Shown piece after piece: positions 16,336 to 25,826 of a stretch of DNA of 64,000 nucleotides. The stretch's first letter is position 1. The number at the start of each line of letters is the position of its first letter. The stretch is taken from assembly GCA_024802545.1 (NCBI GenBank), contig CP103416.1:1798001-1862000 (forward strand), in the 5' to 3' direction. Both the position numbers and the translations under genes were made by a program. Origin of the DNA: SAR92 clade bacterium H455 (lineage in GTDB: Bacteria > Pseudomonadota > Gammaproteobacteria > Pseudomonadales > Porticoccaceae). The notes under the pieces were generated by a model. The model was not told where the DNA came from and did not search any database. It saw only the letters and a list, made by a program, of their open reading frames with translations.

Positions 16336-19311
16336 ATGAAACGTATGTTAATAAATGCTTCGCACACTGAAGAAGTGCGCGTCGCTATGGTTGATGGCCA
16401 GAAGCTCTACGATCTGGATATCGAAAACCGCACAAGAGAACAAAAGAAAGCCAACATTTACAAAGGTAAGATTACCAGGGTTGAGCCTAGCCTCGAAGCA
16501 GCATTTGTCGATTACGGCGCTGACCGTCACGGCTTCCTCCCATTAAAAGAAATCTCTCGCGAATACTTCAAAGGCAAATCCTCCGACGGCGGCCGCGTCA
16601 ATATTAAAGATGCGATTCGCGAAGGTCAGGAAATATTTGTCCAGGTAGAGAAAGAAGAGCGCGGTTCCAAAGGCGCTGCACTAACTACCTTTATCAGTCT
16701 CGCTGGTCGCTACCTAGTACTGATGCCAAACAACCCTCGTGCCGGCGGTATCTCCCGTCGTATCGAAGGTGAAGAGCGCGCTGATCTACGCGAAGCCATG
16801 CGCGGTTTAAATATTCCTGAGGGTATGGGCGCCATAGTCCGTACCGCCGGCATAGGCCGAGCCACTGAAGAACTGCAGTGGGATCTGGATTACTTACTGC
16901 AGCTTTGGAACACCATTGAAGCCGAAGCTGAGGGTGCCAAAGCACCGCACTTCCTGTTCCAGGAAAGCAACGTTATTGTTCGTGCCATCCGCGACTACCT
17001 GCGCCAAGACGTCGGCGAAGTCATTGTCGATAGCCAAGATGCATACAACCTTGCCGCCGCCTTTATTGGCACAGTCATGCCAGACTTCACCAACAAAGTG
17101 AAATTCTACCAAGAACAGATTCCGCTGTTTAATCGCTACCAAATAGAAAACCAGATCGAGACTGCGTTCCGACGTGAAGTCAGCCTTCCCTCTGGCGGTT
17201 CAATCGTAATCGATATTACTGAAGCCATGGTCTCTATCGACATTAACTCGGCTCGCGCCACTAGGGGCGGCGATATTGAAGAGACAGCCTTTAACACCAA
17301 CAAAGAAGCGGCAGAAGAAGTTGCCCGTCAACTGCGTCTGCGCGATGTTGGCGGCCTGATCGTGATCGACTTTATTGACATGCTCAACGCACGTCACCAG
17401 AAAGAAGTGGAAAACACGATTCGTGATGCGCTGAAAATTGATCGTGCTCGCGTTCAGGTTGGCCGCATCTCACGCTTTGGCCTATTGGAAATGTCACGTC
17501 AGCGACTACGCCCCTCTCTGGAAGAGACCATGTCGAAGATCTGCCCGCGCTGTAAAGGTCAGGGCACTATCCGCGGCACACGCTCACTGGCGCTATCCAT
17601 TCTTCGTCTTATTGAAGAAGAAGCACAGAAAGAATTCAGCAAAGAGATTCGCGCCATAGTGCCTGTCTCTGTTGCCACCTTCTTGCTCAACGAAAAGCGC
17701 AGCGAAATTGCCGATATTGAAAGCCGCAACAAAATCAATATTGTCGTGCTGCCCAATACGCAGATGGAAACCCCACATTTCGAAGTCGTGCGCATTCGCG
17801 CCCAGGACGACGATGAAAGCGACGGTGAGTTTAGCTACAAGCTAGCCCATGAGCTAAGCAGCAAAGAACCAGAGCAGGACCTAGAGCGCAGCAGTGCACC
17901 ACTGCCTATCTCAGAGCCAGCAGTAAAAACATTGGTTCCAAGCACCCCTGCTCCGATCATGCCAGAGAAAGCCGCGCCGGCTGCTCCAGTAGCTGCCAAG
18001 ATTGAAAAGCCTGGCCTACTAAAGCGAATCTGGGAAAGCATTTTTGGCACAGACACTAGCGCTGAAGAAAAGAAGGCTGAAGAAGAAAAGAAAGCGCGTC
18101 CAAGCGGATCCAACAGTCGTCGTGGCGGCCAGAGTCAAGACAGTCGCAATCGTCAGGGCAACCGCCGACCGAATAACCGCAATCGCAATCGCAACCGCAA
18201 TGAGGGGCGCAACGAAACCACCCGCGATGGCGAACCTACAGAGACTCAAGCAAAATCTGCTGACAAGCCAGCTCAAGGCAGAGGCCGCAACGGTCAGTCT
18301 CGCCCTGCAACCAAGCCAGAAGCTCGCGAGCAAAAAGTTGATACACAAACCACTGCTCCTCAGACAGCTGATAAGAGCCCTGAAGCAGGTGAAGGCGGAG
18401 AGCTTAAGAAACGGCCAAACGACAAGCGCCGTGGACCACGTCGTCGCCGCCAGCGTCAGGATGTTCCAACCGATGTTGCAGAGCAGACATCTGCAGGCAT
18501 CGCAATTGAAACACCAGTAATTGCGACCGCAGCTGTAGCAGCAGAGGAGACTCCAGCAGTAGCCACTGAAGCTCCTGTAACAAGCATAGCAACAGACACA
18601 ACTGATGCAGCAGTTACAGCTACAGAGACTAAGCCAGCACGCAAGCGCCCTGCTCGCCGTCGCAAGCCAAAAGCTGAGACTGTAGAAGGTGCTGAGACAG
18701 TGCCGACTGAAGCGGCACCAGCAGTTGCTGAAACTCAGGACCCAGCTGCGGCCTCTGAAGAGAAACCTGCACCTAAGCCAAGAGCGCGTAGAAAAGCACC
18801 GGCTAAACCAAAGAAAGTTGAAGCTGATTCAGCACCCTCTGTGGCAGCTAGCGAAGCAACAGCCGCACCAGCGCAAGCAGAAGCGCCTATCATGGCCGAG
18901 GCTCCAATTGCGCCTCAAGCACCTGCACCTGTAGAAGCTGCTGCACCAGTCGAAAAGGCTAAAGCCACTGAAAAGGCTCCCGCCCAGACTGCAGTAAAAG
19001 ATGCACCAAAAGCTGAAGCAAAAACAGCGGCTAAGCCAGCTGAATCTGCAAACGCCAGAGCGAGCAATGATCCACGCTTTAAGCCAAAACCAGTAAGCAA
19101 CGTTAAAGTCAGCACCGCACGAGTTGAGAAACCCGCAGCAGTTGCACTAGACACTAGCAAGCCAGTACTGACTGCAGTGCCAAAAGCACCTGCAGCCAGA
19201 GCATCTAATGACCCACGTAAAAAACGAGCTACTCAGGCCAAAAAGGCTGATAGCGCCCCTTTAGACACAGGTACAGCAAAAGAATCTGACGAAAAAGGTC
19301 CTCAAGCGTAA
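16336..19311 (+). CDS. rne: ribonuclease E
   Basis: 991 aa endoribonuclease and degradosome scaffold. The catalytic half has the S1 domain ([19 protein letters not shown], about 42-60), 5'-sensor and DNase I-like parts with catalytic Asp in VSIDINS and IVIDFIDM, and the Zn-link CPRCKGQG. An amphipathic segment [12 protein letters not shown] near residue 562 matches the place of the E. coli membrane-targeting helix. An Arg/Asn-rich RNA-binding stretch (about 595-635) follows, then a long Ala/Pro/Glu/Lys low-complexity tail. RASNDPR occurs twice near the C-terminus. The core aligns with the family throughout; the tail is not expected to be conserved. Confidence 0.97.
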   Translation: MKRMLINASHTEEVRVAMVDGQKLYDLDIENRTREQKKANIYKGKITRVEPSLEAAFVDYGADRHGFLPLKEISREYFKGKSSDGGRVNIKDAIREGQEIFVQVEKEERGSKGAALTTFISLAGRYLVLMPNNPRAGGISRRIEGEERADLREAMRGLNIPEGMGAIVRTAGIGRATEELQWDLDYLLQLWNTIEAEAEGAKAPHFLFQESNVIVRAIRDYLRQDVGEVIVDSQDAYNLAAAFIGTVMPDFTNKVKFYQEQIPLFNRYQIENQIETAFRREVSLPSGGSIVIDITEAMVSIDINSARATRGGDIEETAFNTNKEAAEEVARQLRLRDVGGLIVIDFIDMLNARHQKEVENTIRDALKIDRARVQVGRISRFGLLEMSRQRLRPSLEETMSKICPRCKGQGTIRGTRSLALSILRLIEEEAQKEFSKEIRAIVPVSVATFLLNEKRSEIADIESRNKINIVVLPNTQMETPHFEVVRIRAQDDDESDGEFSYKLAHELSSKEPEQDLERSSAPLPISEPAVKTLVPSTPAPIMPEKAAPAAPVAAKIEKPGLLKRIWESIFGTDTSAEEKKAEEEKKARPSGSNSRRGGQSQDSRNRQGNRRPNNRNRNRNRNEGRNETTRDGEPTETQAKSADKPAQGRGRNGQSRPATKPEAREQKVDTQTTAPQTADKSPEAGEGGELKKRPNDKRRGPRRRRQRQDVPTDVAEQTSAGIAIETPVIATAAVAAEETPAVATEAPVTSIATDTTDAAVTATETKPARKRPARRRKPKAETVEGAETVPTEAAPAVAETQDPAAASEEKPAPKPRARRKAPAKPKKVEADSAPSVAASEATAAPAQAEAPIMAEAPIAPQAPAPVEAAAPVEKAKATEKAPAQTAVKDAPKAEAKTAAKPAESANARASNDPRFKPKPVSNVKVSTARVEKPAAVALDTSKPVLTAVPKAPAARASNDPRKKRATQAKKADSAPLDTGTAKESDEKGPQA

Positions 19312-19318
19312 TTGGTAC

Positions 19319-19346
19319 TTGTCCTAGGAAAAAGGCGCTGTATAAT
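19319..19346 (+). promoter_or_regulatory. promoter of tRNA-Ser
   Basis: TTGTCC (19319-19324), a 16-bp spacer and a perfect TATAAT (19341-19346) stand just before the tRNA. Initiation about 7 nt after the -10 would leave a leader of only a few bases. The -10 lies in the loop of the 8-bp inverted repeat listed separately. Confidence 0.7.
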
Positions 19347-19357
19347 CGCGCCTTTAT
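19331..19357 (+). terminator. probable rne terminator overlapping the tRNA-Ser promoter
   Basis: AAAGGCGC (19331-19338) and GCGCCTTT (19348-19355) form a perfect 8-bp stem around a 9-nt loop and end in TTTATT. It lies 20 nt after the rne stop. The T-tail is short, so efficiency is uncertain. The loop contains the TATAAT of the next promoter. Confidence 0.6.
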
Positions 19358-19359
19358 TA

Positions 19360-19450
19360 GGTGGGATGGCAGAGCGGTTGAATGCACCAGTCTTGAAAAC
19401 TGGCTTAGGTTAATAGCCTAACTAGGGTTCGAATCCCTATCCCACCGCCA
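19360..19450 (+). tRNA. tRNA-Ser (anticodon TGA)
   Basis: 91 nt including the encoded CCA. The acceptor GGTGGGA pairs with TCCCACC, the anticodon loop is CTTGAAA within CCAGT/ACTGG, a long class II variable arm follows (GGCTTAGGTTAATAGCC), and the T arm is GGGTTCGAATCCC. It has its own promoter and terminator. The 3' end of such tRNA genes is a common integration site, but no integrase is seen. Confidence 0.96.
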
Positions 19451-19462
19451 CTTTTAAAAGAT

Positions 19463-19489
19463 AACCTCTTGTTTATGCAAGGGGTTTTT
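19463..19489 (+). terminator. rho-independent terminator of tRNA-Ser
   Basis: ACCTCTTG and CAAGGGGT pair over 8 bp (one G-U) around TTTATG and are followed by five T. It lies 13 nt after the CCA end. Confidence 0.85.
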
Positions 19490-19844
19490 CTTTATCTGGA
19501 ATACAGAAATAAACCTACCTACCCATTTACCTACAACAGCCTGTTATTGTTTTTGTGTTTTGCTCAATGGCTTTTTTGAACTCCTCCCGTATGATGTGGG
19601 AAAAATCATTCTGAAACCGATCTTAGTGCGCCGTCAACACTCCGTTATAACTTTATCTATTTCAGCCTTAACATTAGGTTTTGACAAGTTCTCGCTCGCG
19701 CGCGTACCGTTCCCGAAACGACGCCTTTCTCTCGCGGCATTAAAGCTTTAACCCTACCCCCAATCTAAGCCTCAAGCGAGACTATCGCATCTGATGCAAT
19801 AACGGCACTACTTTTACCATCTACGATGACACTTAATATGGCGA
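19490..19844. other. intergenic stretch without a supported gene
   Basis: 355 bp between the tRNA-Ser terminator and the end of the leftward dockerin-like gene. A short repeat of CCTAC words (19514-19533) is seen. A leftward 31-codon fragment ending near 19529 reads like protein (REEFKKAIEQNTKT) but is closed by stops on both sides and matches no family I recognise. No terminator, promoter or att-type duplication of the tRNA end was found. Confidence 0.5.
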
Positions 19845-22800
19845 CTATTCAGTCGCAGCGGCATCAACTTCAAATGTGATAATTTCTGTAAAATCGTACA
19901 CTTTAAAGTTGTTGGCTCGATCCCTGACTGCGAATTCAGCCAATCCCCATATTCCTGGAGCGGAGCCAGCAGGAAGAACTACTGTTGCCGAGAATGCTCG
20001 CCAGACTGTATCAGAGGAAGACGGGAAAAGATTATCTCTGTCCGGACTGTAGTGCCAGTAATGATGCGTAATACCTTGGGGATCCCTAATGCGAAACCCT
20101 CCAATAGTGTAACCAGAAATATTATCGCGAATCTTGAAATTAACGGTAAGGATTGTTTCGCCATTGGGCTGTTCTGGATTCGATGCGATTGCTGTGACTG
20201 AAATACTATTAACATCCAACTCAGGAGCAATAATATCGGGGTTACTACTAGTCAACGTTACCGACGGAGACGGTTCATCGGCGCTATCATCTGACCAGAG
20301 TCCCTGGTCGATGCCTTGTGGACTGCTAAAGTAATTTCTGCTCTCATTGCCTGCAACATCTATCATACGCATAAAGTTTATTCTGTAGGTTTCACTTGGC
20401 ATGTAATCGGGCATCAAATATTCTAAATAACATTTACCATCGATAACATCTCCATAGGCCTCGAGTGAATAGGTGCTTATTAATTCATCGTTGATCGCAC
20501 CATAACAAAATTGCGATGGCTTAATATTAGCCTCATCGTAATCCCAAATAGCGACAATAGTTGGCACAGTTTCATCTTCTATAACTCTGCTACTAATACT
20601 AAGTTCCATGCTGTTTTGGATATATATTGGCGCTGTAATATCTTCCAATGGATTGTCCACATACAGGCGCCAACCAAAATCATTGGCGCCCGACATCCTA
20701 GAATTTCCCTGATTGTCCCAAACGACAATTTGTTCTGGAGACCAATAGCCTGATTTTGCTCGTGCAGGAATAACAAAAGAGCCAGAAAGCCTATCTGATG
20801 TTTCCATGCCTGCAGGGGTATACATCCAAAAATCAATAAAAGTTTCAGGAACAGCTTCACTGGTTATTCTGGTCTGCCCTTGAGTAGCGCCATCGACAGC
20901 CACATCATTAGAGTGGAGCTCAAGAGATACATTGACATGCTTATCTTCATACGCACCACCAAGAACAGAAACCTTGATTAATTTGATCTTTCCCGGGTAT
21001 ACATAGTCGGGGAAAAGGTTAAAAACTTCGAAGGTTAAATCGTCCCTGATTTGAGACAGGTAGATATTGCCCTGCATAATTCGGTCACGAACAAAAGTGT
21101 ACTTATCAGGCGCTCTAGATCTAAGCTTGTCAGGATTAACCAAAAAGAAAGAAATACTTTCGGCCATATCTTCATCGGGATTTTTCAAATGGGCGTAGGC
21201 ACTAACAAACTGTGTTTGCTGTGTTGAGCACCAACCACTAGTTTTCTCTGCGCACTCATACCATCCTCCCAAATTTATCCAATTTTCTATTAGATTATCA
21301 TCAAAAACTTTACCCCATAAAAAATGCGCTTTTTCATGAATAATAAGCCGATGAGTGTAATCTAGACTATCACTCCCTAGCCCCACCTCCATAAATTCAA
21401 TATAACCAGACCCAACCCAGGCAATAGCTGGCGCTTCAGGATAATAGGGGTTAACCAAACCATCTAGCCTTCGTACAAGATAATTTAAACCCGCTATTTT
21501 GTGCATTCCAGAAGGCATTTCTTCAAACATATTAATAATAGATATTAGTTCTTCTGGGTGAAATGACTGAAACCGAGTTGCAGGTTCACCTGTCAGCTCA
21601 TTGTAATCAGGTATCTCCACACTGACAGCAAATCTATCTGTCAAAATTTTGTTTACCGCCGACGTATTATTACCGTTATTAGTTATATAGCGCACCAATG
21701 AATGATGAAGTCGATTTGAAAAATAGACGCCTCGCTTACCCTCAACCTCCGCTATACGTGGCGTAGCATTCGAAAAGACCGAATTCGAGAGTGTAAGTAG
21801 GTAGGTACCATCTGCTTCTATCTGGATATCTATGTCATCGACAATAAATCTGTCAGTCAAGATCCATTTGCTGTCAGCTCGCCTTAAGTCATTGGTTTTT
21901 TCCGGGAAATCCTGAGGAATTTTTTTAAGGACTTCTTTCATGGCATAGGCTTCAGCAATGCCCCAAGTCTTGTCCTCATCACTTAACACAATACCGTAGT
22001 CAAAGAATAACTCTTCGGCAGCCGAGGAAGATGGTACTGCGATGGTGTCGTTAAAAAACGCTACCTTTAACGGTGTATTTATAGCGGCTGAATACTCATG
22101 CCCACTAGGGGTCACCTGTGACTCCTGCCAGCAGTAGCGAAATTCATCTGTAACTGCACTATTTACATAAACATCACACTCGCTGACCACGTCCACAGAC
22201 AGATTTGCGGTGGTGCTCTCCTCACCATTTGATAAGCGTATAACTAGGTTATAAATGTTATCAACATTGATGTCAGAGGGTGTCGCAAAACTTGGCGCCG
22301 CAACAAAGCGGATCTGCCCATCAGTTTCCAATACAAAATCATCACTGTCTTCACCAAGAAGCTCTAATGTTAGCCCACTTCTATTCAAATCAAGACCAGC
22401 TAGGCTGCAGAGGCTTGTATTCCCCTCAACAATAGATGAGCAGCCTTGCACACTGGCTCTTAAACTTTTGCTGAGAAGAGTTGTTAGAGGCTCAGGCATT
22501 AACCCCTCTATTGAGGCGTGAATATCGTTGATAGAGGTTATGGTTGAAGCAGATGCGATTACATCTTTTAATAACACACTTTCTCTCAGACCAAACAGAT
22601 AACGTAAGATAAGAAGTCCGTCAGTGAGCGCATCGACATGGCCATCTCCATCAATATCAATGTCGTCACCAAGCATACCTATGCGGGAGATAATTTCACT
22701 TGAAGATGTATAGGCTGCATCGGAGGCCACGGCCCCAACTATGAGTGCATCTTCGGTTAAACCAAACATTCCCCTAAGTAACAGTAAACCGTCCGTTAGT

Positions 22801-22952
22801 GCGTCGTATTGACCGTTACCATCAATATCTAATGAACCTGCGGCGATAGTGGCCGCTGTAAGCTCGTCATAGGCTGGCACGCTATCGTTATCAGCAAAGG
22901 TCATACCGCAGGCTGAAATAAGAATGAGATAAACGAGCAGTTTTAGTTTCAT
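19845..22952 (-). CDS. secreted dockerin-like lipoprotein with a zincin-type HExxH motif
   Basis: 1035 aa from the ATG at 22952; an upstream TTG/ATG extension lacks a signal peptide. The start MKLKLLVYLILISACGMTFA is a signal peptide with a lipobox-like ISAC, so a lipoprotein is likely. Residues about 30-135 hold two EF-hand-like dockerin repeats (DIDGNGQYDALTDG and DIDGDGHVDALTDG, each followed by LLxLR-FGL). A cadherin-like segment follows. Near residue 538 is HEKAH and about 54 residues later EDMAES, which could be the His-Glu-His and Glu ligands of a gluzincin protease. The C-terminal 400 residues look like Ig-like/bacterial surface domains. The exact function is unknown. The same dockerin module begins the divergent gene at 23633. 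Confidence 0.75.
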   Translation of the reverse strand: MKLKLLVYLILISACGMTFADNDSVPAYDELTAATIAAGSLDIDGNGQYDALTDGLLLLRGMFGLTEDALIVGAVASDAAYTSSSEIISRIGMLGDDIDIDGDGHVDALTDGLLILRYLFGLRESVLLKDVIASASTITSINDIHASIEGLMPEPLTTLLSKSLRASVQGCSSIVEGNTSLCSLAGLDLNRSGLTLELLGEDSDDFVLETDGQIRFVAAPSFATPSDINVDNIYNLVIRLSNGEESTTANLSVDVVSECDVYVNSAVTDEFRYCWQESQVTPSGHEYSAAINTPLKVAFFNDTIAVPSSSAAEELFFDYGIVLSDEDKTWGIAEAYAMKEVLKKIPQDFPEKTNDLRRADSKWILTDRFIVDDIDIQIEADGTYLLTLSNSVFSNATPRIAEVEGKRGVYFSNRLHHSLVRYITNNGNNTSAVNKILTDRFAVSVEIPDYNELTGEPATRFQSFHPEELISIINMFEEMPSGMHKIAGLNYLVRRLDGLVNPYYPEAPAIAWVGSGYIEFMEVGLGSDSLDYTHRLIIHEKAHFLWGKVFDDNLIENWINLGGWYECAEKTSGWCSTQQTQFVSAYAHLKNPDEDMAESISFFLVNPDKLRSRAPDKYTFVRDRIMQGNIYLSQIRDDLTFEVFNLFPDYVYPGKIKLIKVSVLGGAYEDKHVNVSLELHSNDVAVDGATQGQTRITSEAVPETFIDFWMYTPAGMETSDRLSGSFVIPARAKSGYWSPEQIVVWDNQGNSRMSGANDFGWRLYVDNPLEDITAPIYIQNSMELSISSRVIEDETVPTIVAIWDYDEANIKPSQFCYGAINDELISTYSLEAYGDVIDGKCYLEYLMPDYMPSETYRINFMRMIDVAGNESRNYFSSPQGIDQGLWSDDSADEPSPSVTLTSSNPDIIAPELDVNSISVTAIASNPEQPNGETILTVNFKIRDNISGYTIGGFRIRDPQGITHHYWHYSPDRDNLFPSSSDTVWRAFSATVVLPAGSAPGIWGLAEFAVRDRANNFKVYDFTEIITFEVDAAATE

Positions 22953-23051
22953 ATTTGATTGTCCAATTTCGGCTAAAATATCATTACAAACATTAGTGAA
23001 GCTAGGTAGCGGCATAGTTAGATCGAGGGCTAGCTGATAGGTCTAGATACA

Positions 23052-23074
23052 GCTTATATAGACCGCTTATATAG
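23052..23074. repeat. 10-bp direct repeat GCTTATATAG
   Basis: GCTTATATAG occurs at 23052-23061 and 23065-23074, with a 13-bp period, about 100 bp upstream of the leftward dockerin-like gene. It could be a regulator site or a local duplication. Confidence 0.5.
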
Positions 23075-23289
23075 CCGTAACTGATTATTGGACCTCCAGC
23101 CATATCCGATTAGACTTTAATGGAAGTAGCGTTGCAAATTAGTGTATACATTGAATGACGTTAAAAGCAACGAATTATCAGCTCTTTCCTATGGTTTTAA
23201 TTCAGACTTCAAGCATTTTTTGGCGCCACATAGTAACTCCCCTATTAATACCCCAAGTTAAAAATAAAGCGTTATGCAACTAACGCGAA

Positions 23290-23442
23290 TTACTGTTTTG
23301 GTACTATAGCGCCAAGTGCCATATTTGGTCTTTCATGATTGTAAATCCAGAGCCAACTAGGCGCATAATCTTGAACCTCTTCAATTTCCGCGAAGAAATA
23401 ATGGCTTAACCAATCGGGTCCTACTGTGCGCTTGTAGTCTTG
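23290..23442 (-). pseudogene. IS3-family transposase remnant (C-terminal end)
   Basis: Translation of the minus strand gives RTVGPDWLSHYFF, then EIEEVQDYAPSWLWIYNHER and PNMALGAIVPKQ, followed by TAA at 23290. This is the C-terminal end of IS3-group transposase OrfB proteins, whose consensus carries NRTVRYEWL, W-x-x-YNHERPNMALGG and TPKQ. Upstream the frame is closed by a stop at 23443, and QQSAH of the GKPQQNAY motif appears in another frame, suggesting a frameshift. Only about 50 codons remain, with no visible terminal inverted repeats. It marks past insertion activity at this spot. Confidence 0.85.
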
Positions 23443-23632
23443 TTATGCGCGCTTTGCTGTACGCCAGATGCTTGAGCCACAACTAAAGGCCAAGTGAAGA
23501 GCAAGCACAGCCGCGAACTCTCCAAATAAACCTGCTTCTACATATCCGCCAAAGCCAATCATGTGTGGATAAACTGAAGTCTTTTAGATACTCTACGGCA
23601 AAACTAAAATGCCTTGTTCAAAGGAAAGCTCA

Positions 23633-25822
23633 ATGGTCACCTCCGCCTTAAACCGCAACCTAAAAAGAAACAGATCCTTTTTAGCCTTAATCCTCTCGAT
23701 GGTCTTGTTGCCAGGATTTTTAACCTTAAGTTCAGCCGATGAAAACAGCGCCGCAGGACCTCTAGACATAGATGGAAACGGCAAGTATGACGCTCTAACC
23801 GATGGAATTCTTTTGCTCAGGGGAATGTTTGGCCTAACCGATACAGTGCTTATTAACGGCGCCCTAGCCTCTGATGCAACCTACACCACTGGTGTAGAAA
23901 TAGCCTCCGAAATAGATGGCCTTGGTGATAGCATCGATATCGATGGCAATGGAACGGCGGACGCACTAACCGATGGTCTAGTTATTTTGCGCTATCTCTT
24001 TGGCCTTAGGGACGATGTATTAATCAACGGAGTTATTGCATCCAATGCGACTCTGTCTGATGCCTCTGATATTAGCGCTAAGATTGAGAGCCTGATGACT
24101 AAAATACAGCAACCAGCCTTGTCGAGTGCGATTATAACCAGTGATGCTTTTAAGGCGACCGGCAGTGATTACCTCAACTTACCTCTTGCCTATACCTGCG
24201 ATGGCGTCAATGGTGGAACCTCTCCCGCTCTATCCTGGTCGGGCACAAGTTCACGGACAACCCATTTAGGCCTGACAATGCACAGCGTTAACAGCGACGG
24301 TAGTGCTACATTTCAGTTCTCTATGTTCAATATCCCCAGCACTGTAACTAGCCTAGCCGAAGGTGACTTTTCTATTGGCACTGTGGCTGAGGGAGATATG
24401 ACTTCGGAAGAGATAGCGGCAGCTGGAGGAATTGCCTATGCTGCACCCTGTGCTGCTGGTGCAGGTCTGGAAACACTTTATGTATTTACCCTCTATGAGC
24501 TTGATGCCGCGCTAGAACTGACCTCTTCAGCGACCCATTCTGATCTGCAAACTGCCCTCAATAAGTTGTCCATAAGCTCTGTGCCAATGACGACTAGACG
24601 CATCAGATTTGACGCGGCGTCTCTGGCTAGCAATCTACATGTGCCACAAAACGGCACCTTTAACTGTGCGGAAAAGACCGCGCACTTCAATCAGTATTCA
24701 GTGATGCATAGCTCGATAAGCTGCAATGAAAGCACCAATCAGTTTACTGTGGTCTCTCATATTGCAGATGGCCTTAAAACAGCACGATCTGACCAACAGC
24801 TCCAGGTCGGTATTAGCAGTTGGATTGGACGCCTATCCCTGCCCTCTCAATCAGGTAGCACAATGCGTTTGACCCCCTCCTATTTAAGCGAGACGAGTAA
24901 CAATATCTCCTGTGATGGAACCGGGGTTCTCGGCTTTAGCGTCGATGGCCAGGTTATTTTGCCTTACTACAAGCAGAGTAATAATGCGGGTATCGGTGAT
25001 ACCTGCGGCCCTTCTGATGGCGAAGATTACGCCGGTAGGGACACGGTTGTGTTGGGTGAAGTTGACCAGTGCTACGGACATTCCCCCAACGGTGAAGGCT
25101 ATCACCTCCACGGTGCTCCAATCTGTCTAATGGATGTCCATGATCCGAGCAAACCGGTTGCCTATATGACAGATGGTATACCCCTCTACTATGGCGAGGC
25201 CGGAGGCACGATTGAGGACACTCTTCATGCACAGAGCGCCCGCTCAGTAACTGATACCAATTTTGGTGCTGGCCTCTATGAGCACCTTAACTTCAGTCCA
25301 TCAGATGTTAAAGATGGCAGCAACCCGCTCAATGAGTGCAATGCTTACGATATAAACGGAGATGGTGCTGTGTCGGGCTACGCCTACTACTCCACCAAAG
25401 ACGCGCCTTACTCAATCGGGTGTTTTATGGGAGAGGTTCTGGCCTCAGGTACCAATGCACCAGCAGCCAATACCAAACTGTTGGTTGAGAGAAATGGCTG
25501 GAGCGGACAGTCGGTGGGCCAAGCAATCAACGTCGATGTGATGGCCAATTACAGTGGTTCATTTAACGGGAAGACGTACAATATTACCGAGGTCATGCCC
25601 GGCAGCAGCAATGTGCCGAGCTTTTTGACCGCCAATACTATGGCCCAAGTTTTGTGGCGGATCCTCGATAGCGATGACACCGGTTATGACTCTTCCACCA
25701 CTTGCTTTGAATTCAGATACCGAGCCAACAAGTCGATTACAGGTAATGACGAGACTGAAATTGTCTGCGCTGAGAAGCCCGTCGGAGATGCAACTTTAGA
25801 CTTCACTCCTTTTGGCAACTAG
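23633..25822 (+). CDS. secreted dockerin-like / PEBP-like / YHYH-domain protein
   Basis: 729 aa from the ATG at 23633, which has AAGGA 9 nt upstream; the ATG at 23609 lacks a site. A signal peptide is at about residues 10-36. Residues about 44-150 are two dockerin-like repeats (DIDGNGKYDALTDG, DIDGNGTADALTDG) very close to those of the divergent gene. Next is a phosphatidylethanolamine-binding-like (YbhB) domain (LPLAYTCDG, SPALSWSG, FNIPSTV). The last 380 residues are a YHYH domain with GVLGFSVDGQVILP and GEGYHLHGAPICLMD; the signature here is YHLH rather than YHYH. Many cysteines suggest an exported disulfide-rich protein. The function is unknown. The next gene overlaps or abuts it. Confidence 0.8.
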   Translation: MVTSALNRNLKRNRSFLALILSMVLLPGFLTLSSADENSAAGPLDIDGNGKYDALTDGILLLRGMFGLTDTVLINGALASDATYTTGVEIASEIDGLGDSIDIDGNGTADALTDGLVILRYLFGLRDDVLINGVIASNATLSDASDISAKIESLMTKIQQPALSSAIITSDAFKATGSDYLNLPLAYTCDGVNGGTSPALSWSGTSSRTTHLGLTMHSVNSDGSATFQFSMFNIPSTVTSLAEGDFSIGTVAEGDMTSEEIAAAGGIAYAAPCAAGAGLETLYVFTLYELDAALELTSSATHSDLQTALNKLSISSVPMTTRRIRFDAASLASNLHVPQNGTFNCAEKTAHFNQYSVMHSSISCNESTNQFTVVSHIADGLKTARSDQQLQVGISSWIGRLSLPSQSGSTMRLTPSYLSETSNNISCDGTGVLGFSVDGQVILPYYKQSNNAGIGDTCGPSDGEDYAGRDTVVLGEVDQCYGHSPNGEGYHLHGAPICLMDVHDPSKPVAYMTDGIPLYYGEAGGTIEDTLHAQSARSVTDTNFGAGLYEHLNFSPSDVKDGSNPLNECNAYDINGDGAVSGYAYYSTKDAPYSIGCFMGEVLASGTNAPAANTKLLVERNGWSGQSVGQAINVDVMANYSGSFNGKTYNITEVMPGSSNVPSFLTANTMAQVLWRILDSDDTGYDSSTTCFEFRYRANKSITGNDETEIVCAEKPVGDATLDFTPFGN

Positions 25823-25826
25823 GGTC

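Larger units (their letters stand above)
22953..23632. other. divergent intergenic region between two dockerin-like genes
   Basis: 680 bp. It carries upstream signals of both secreted-protein genes, a 10-bp direct repeat, and a decayed IS3-type transposase end on the minus strand. Right of the remnant, about 39 leftward codons (23443-23562, containing GGYVEAGLFGEF) are open but unrecognised. No promoter could be assigned confidently. Confidence 0.6.

Noticed and set aside
18044-18520. 158-aa ORF in another frame within rne
   Set aside because: Lies in the low-complexity tail of rne, where open shadow frames are common; no family features.
19560-19751. 63-aa rightward ORF after tRNA-Ser
   Set aside because: No ribosome site or family features; an integrase relic was looked for and not found.
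23437-23465. integron attC-like words (GCATAAC, GTTATGC)
   Set aside because: No paired R''/R' boxes, cassette or integrase; the IS3 reading explains the left part better.
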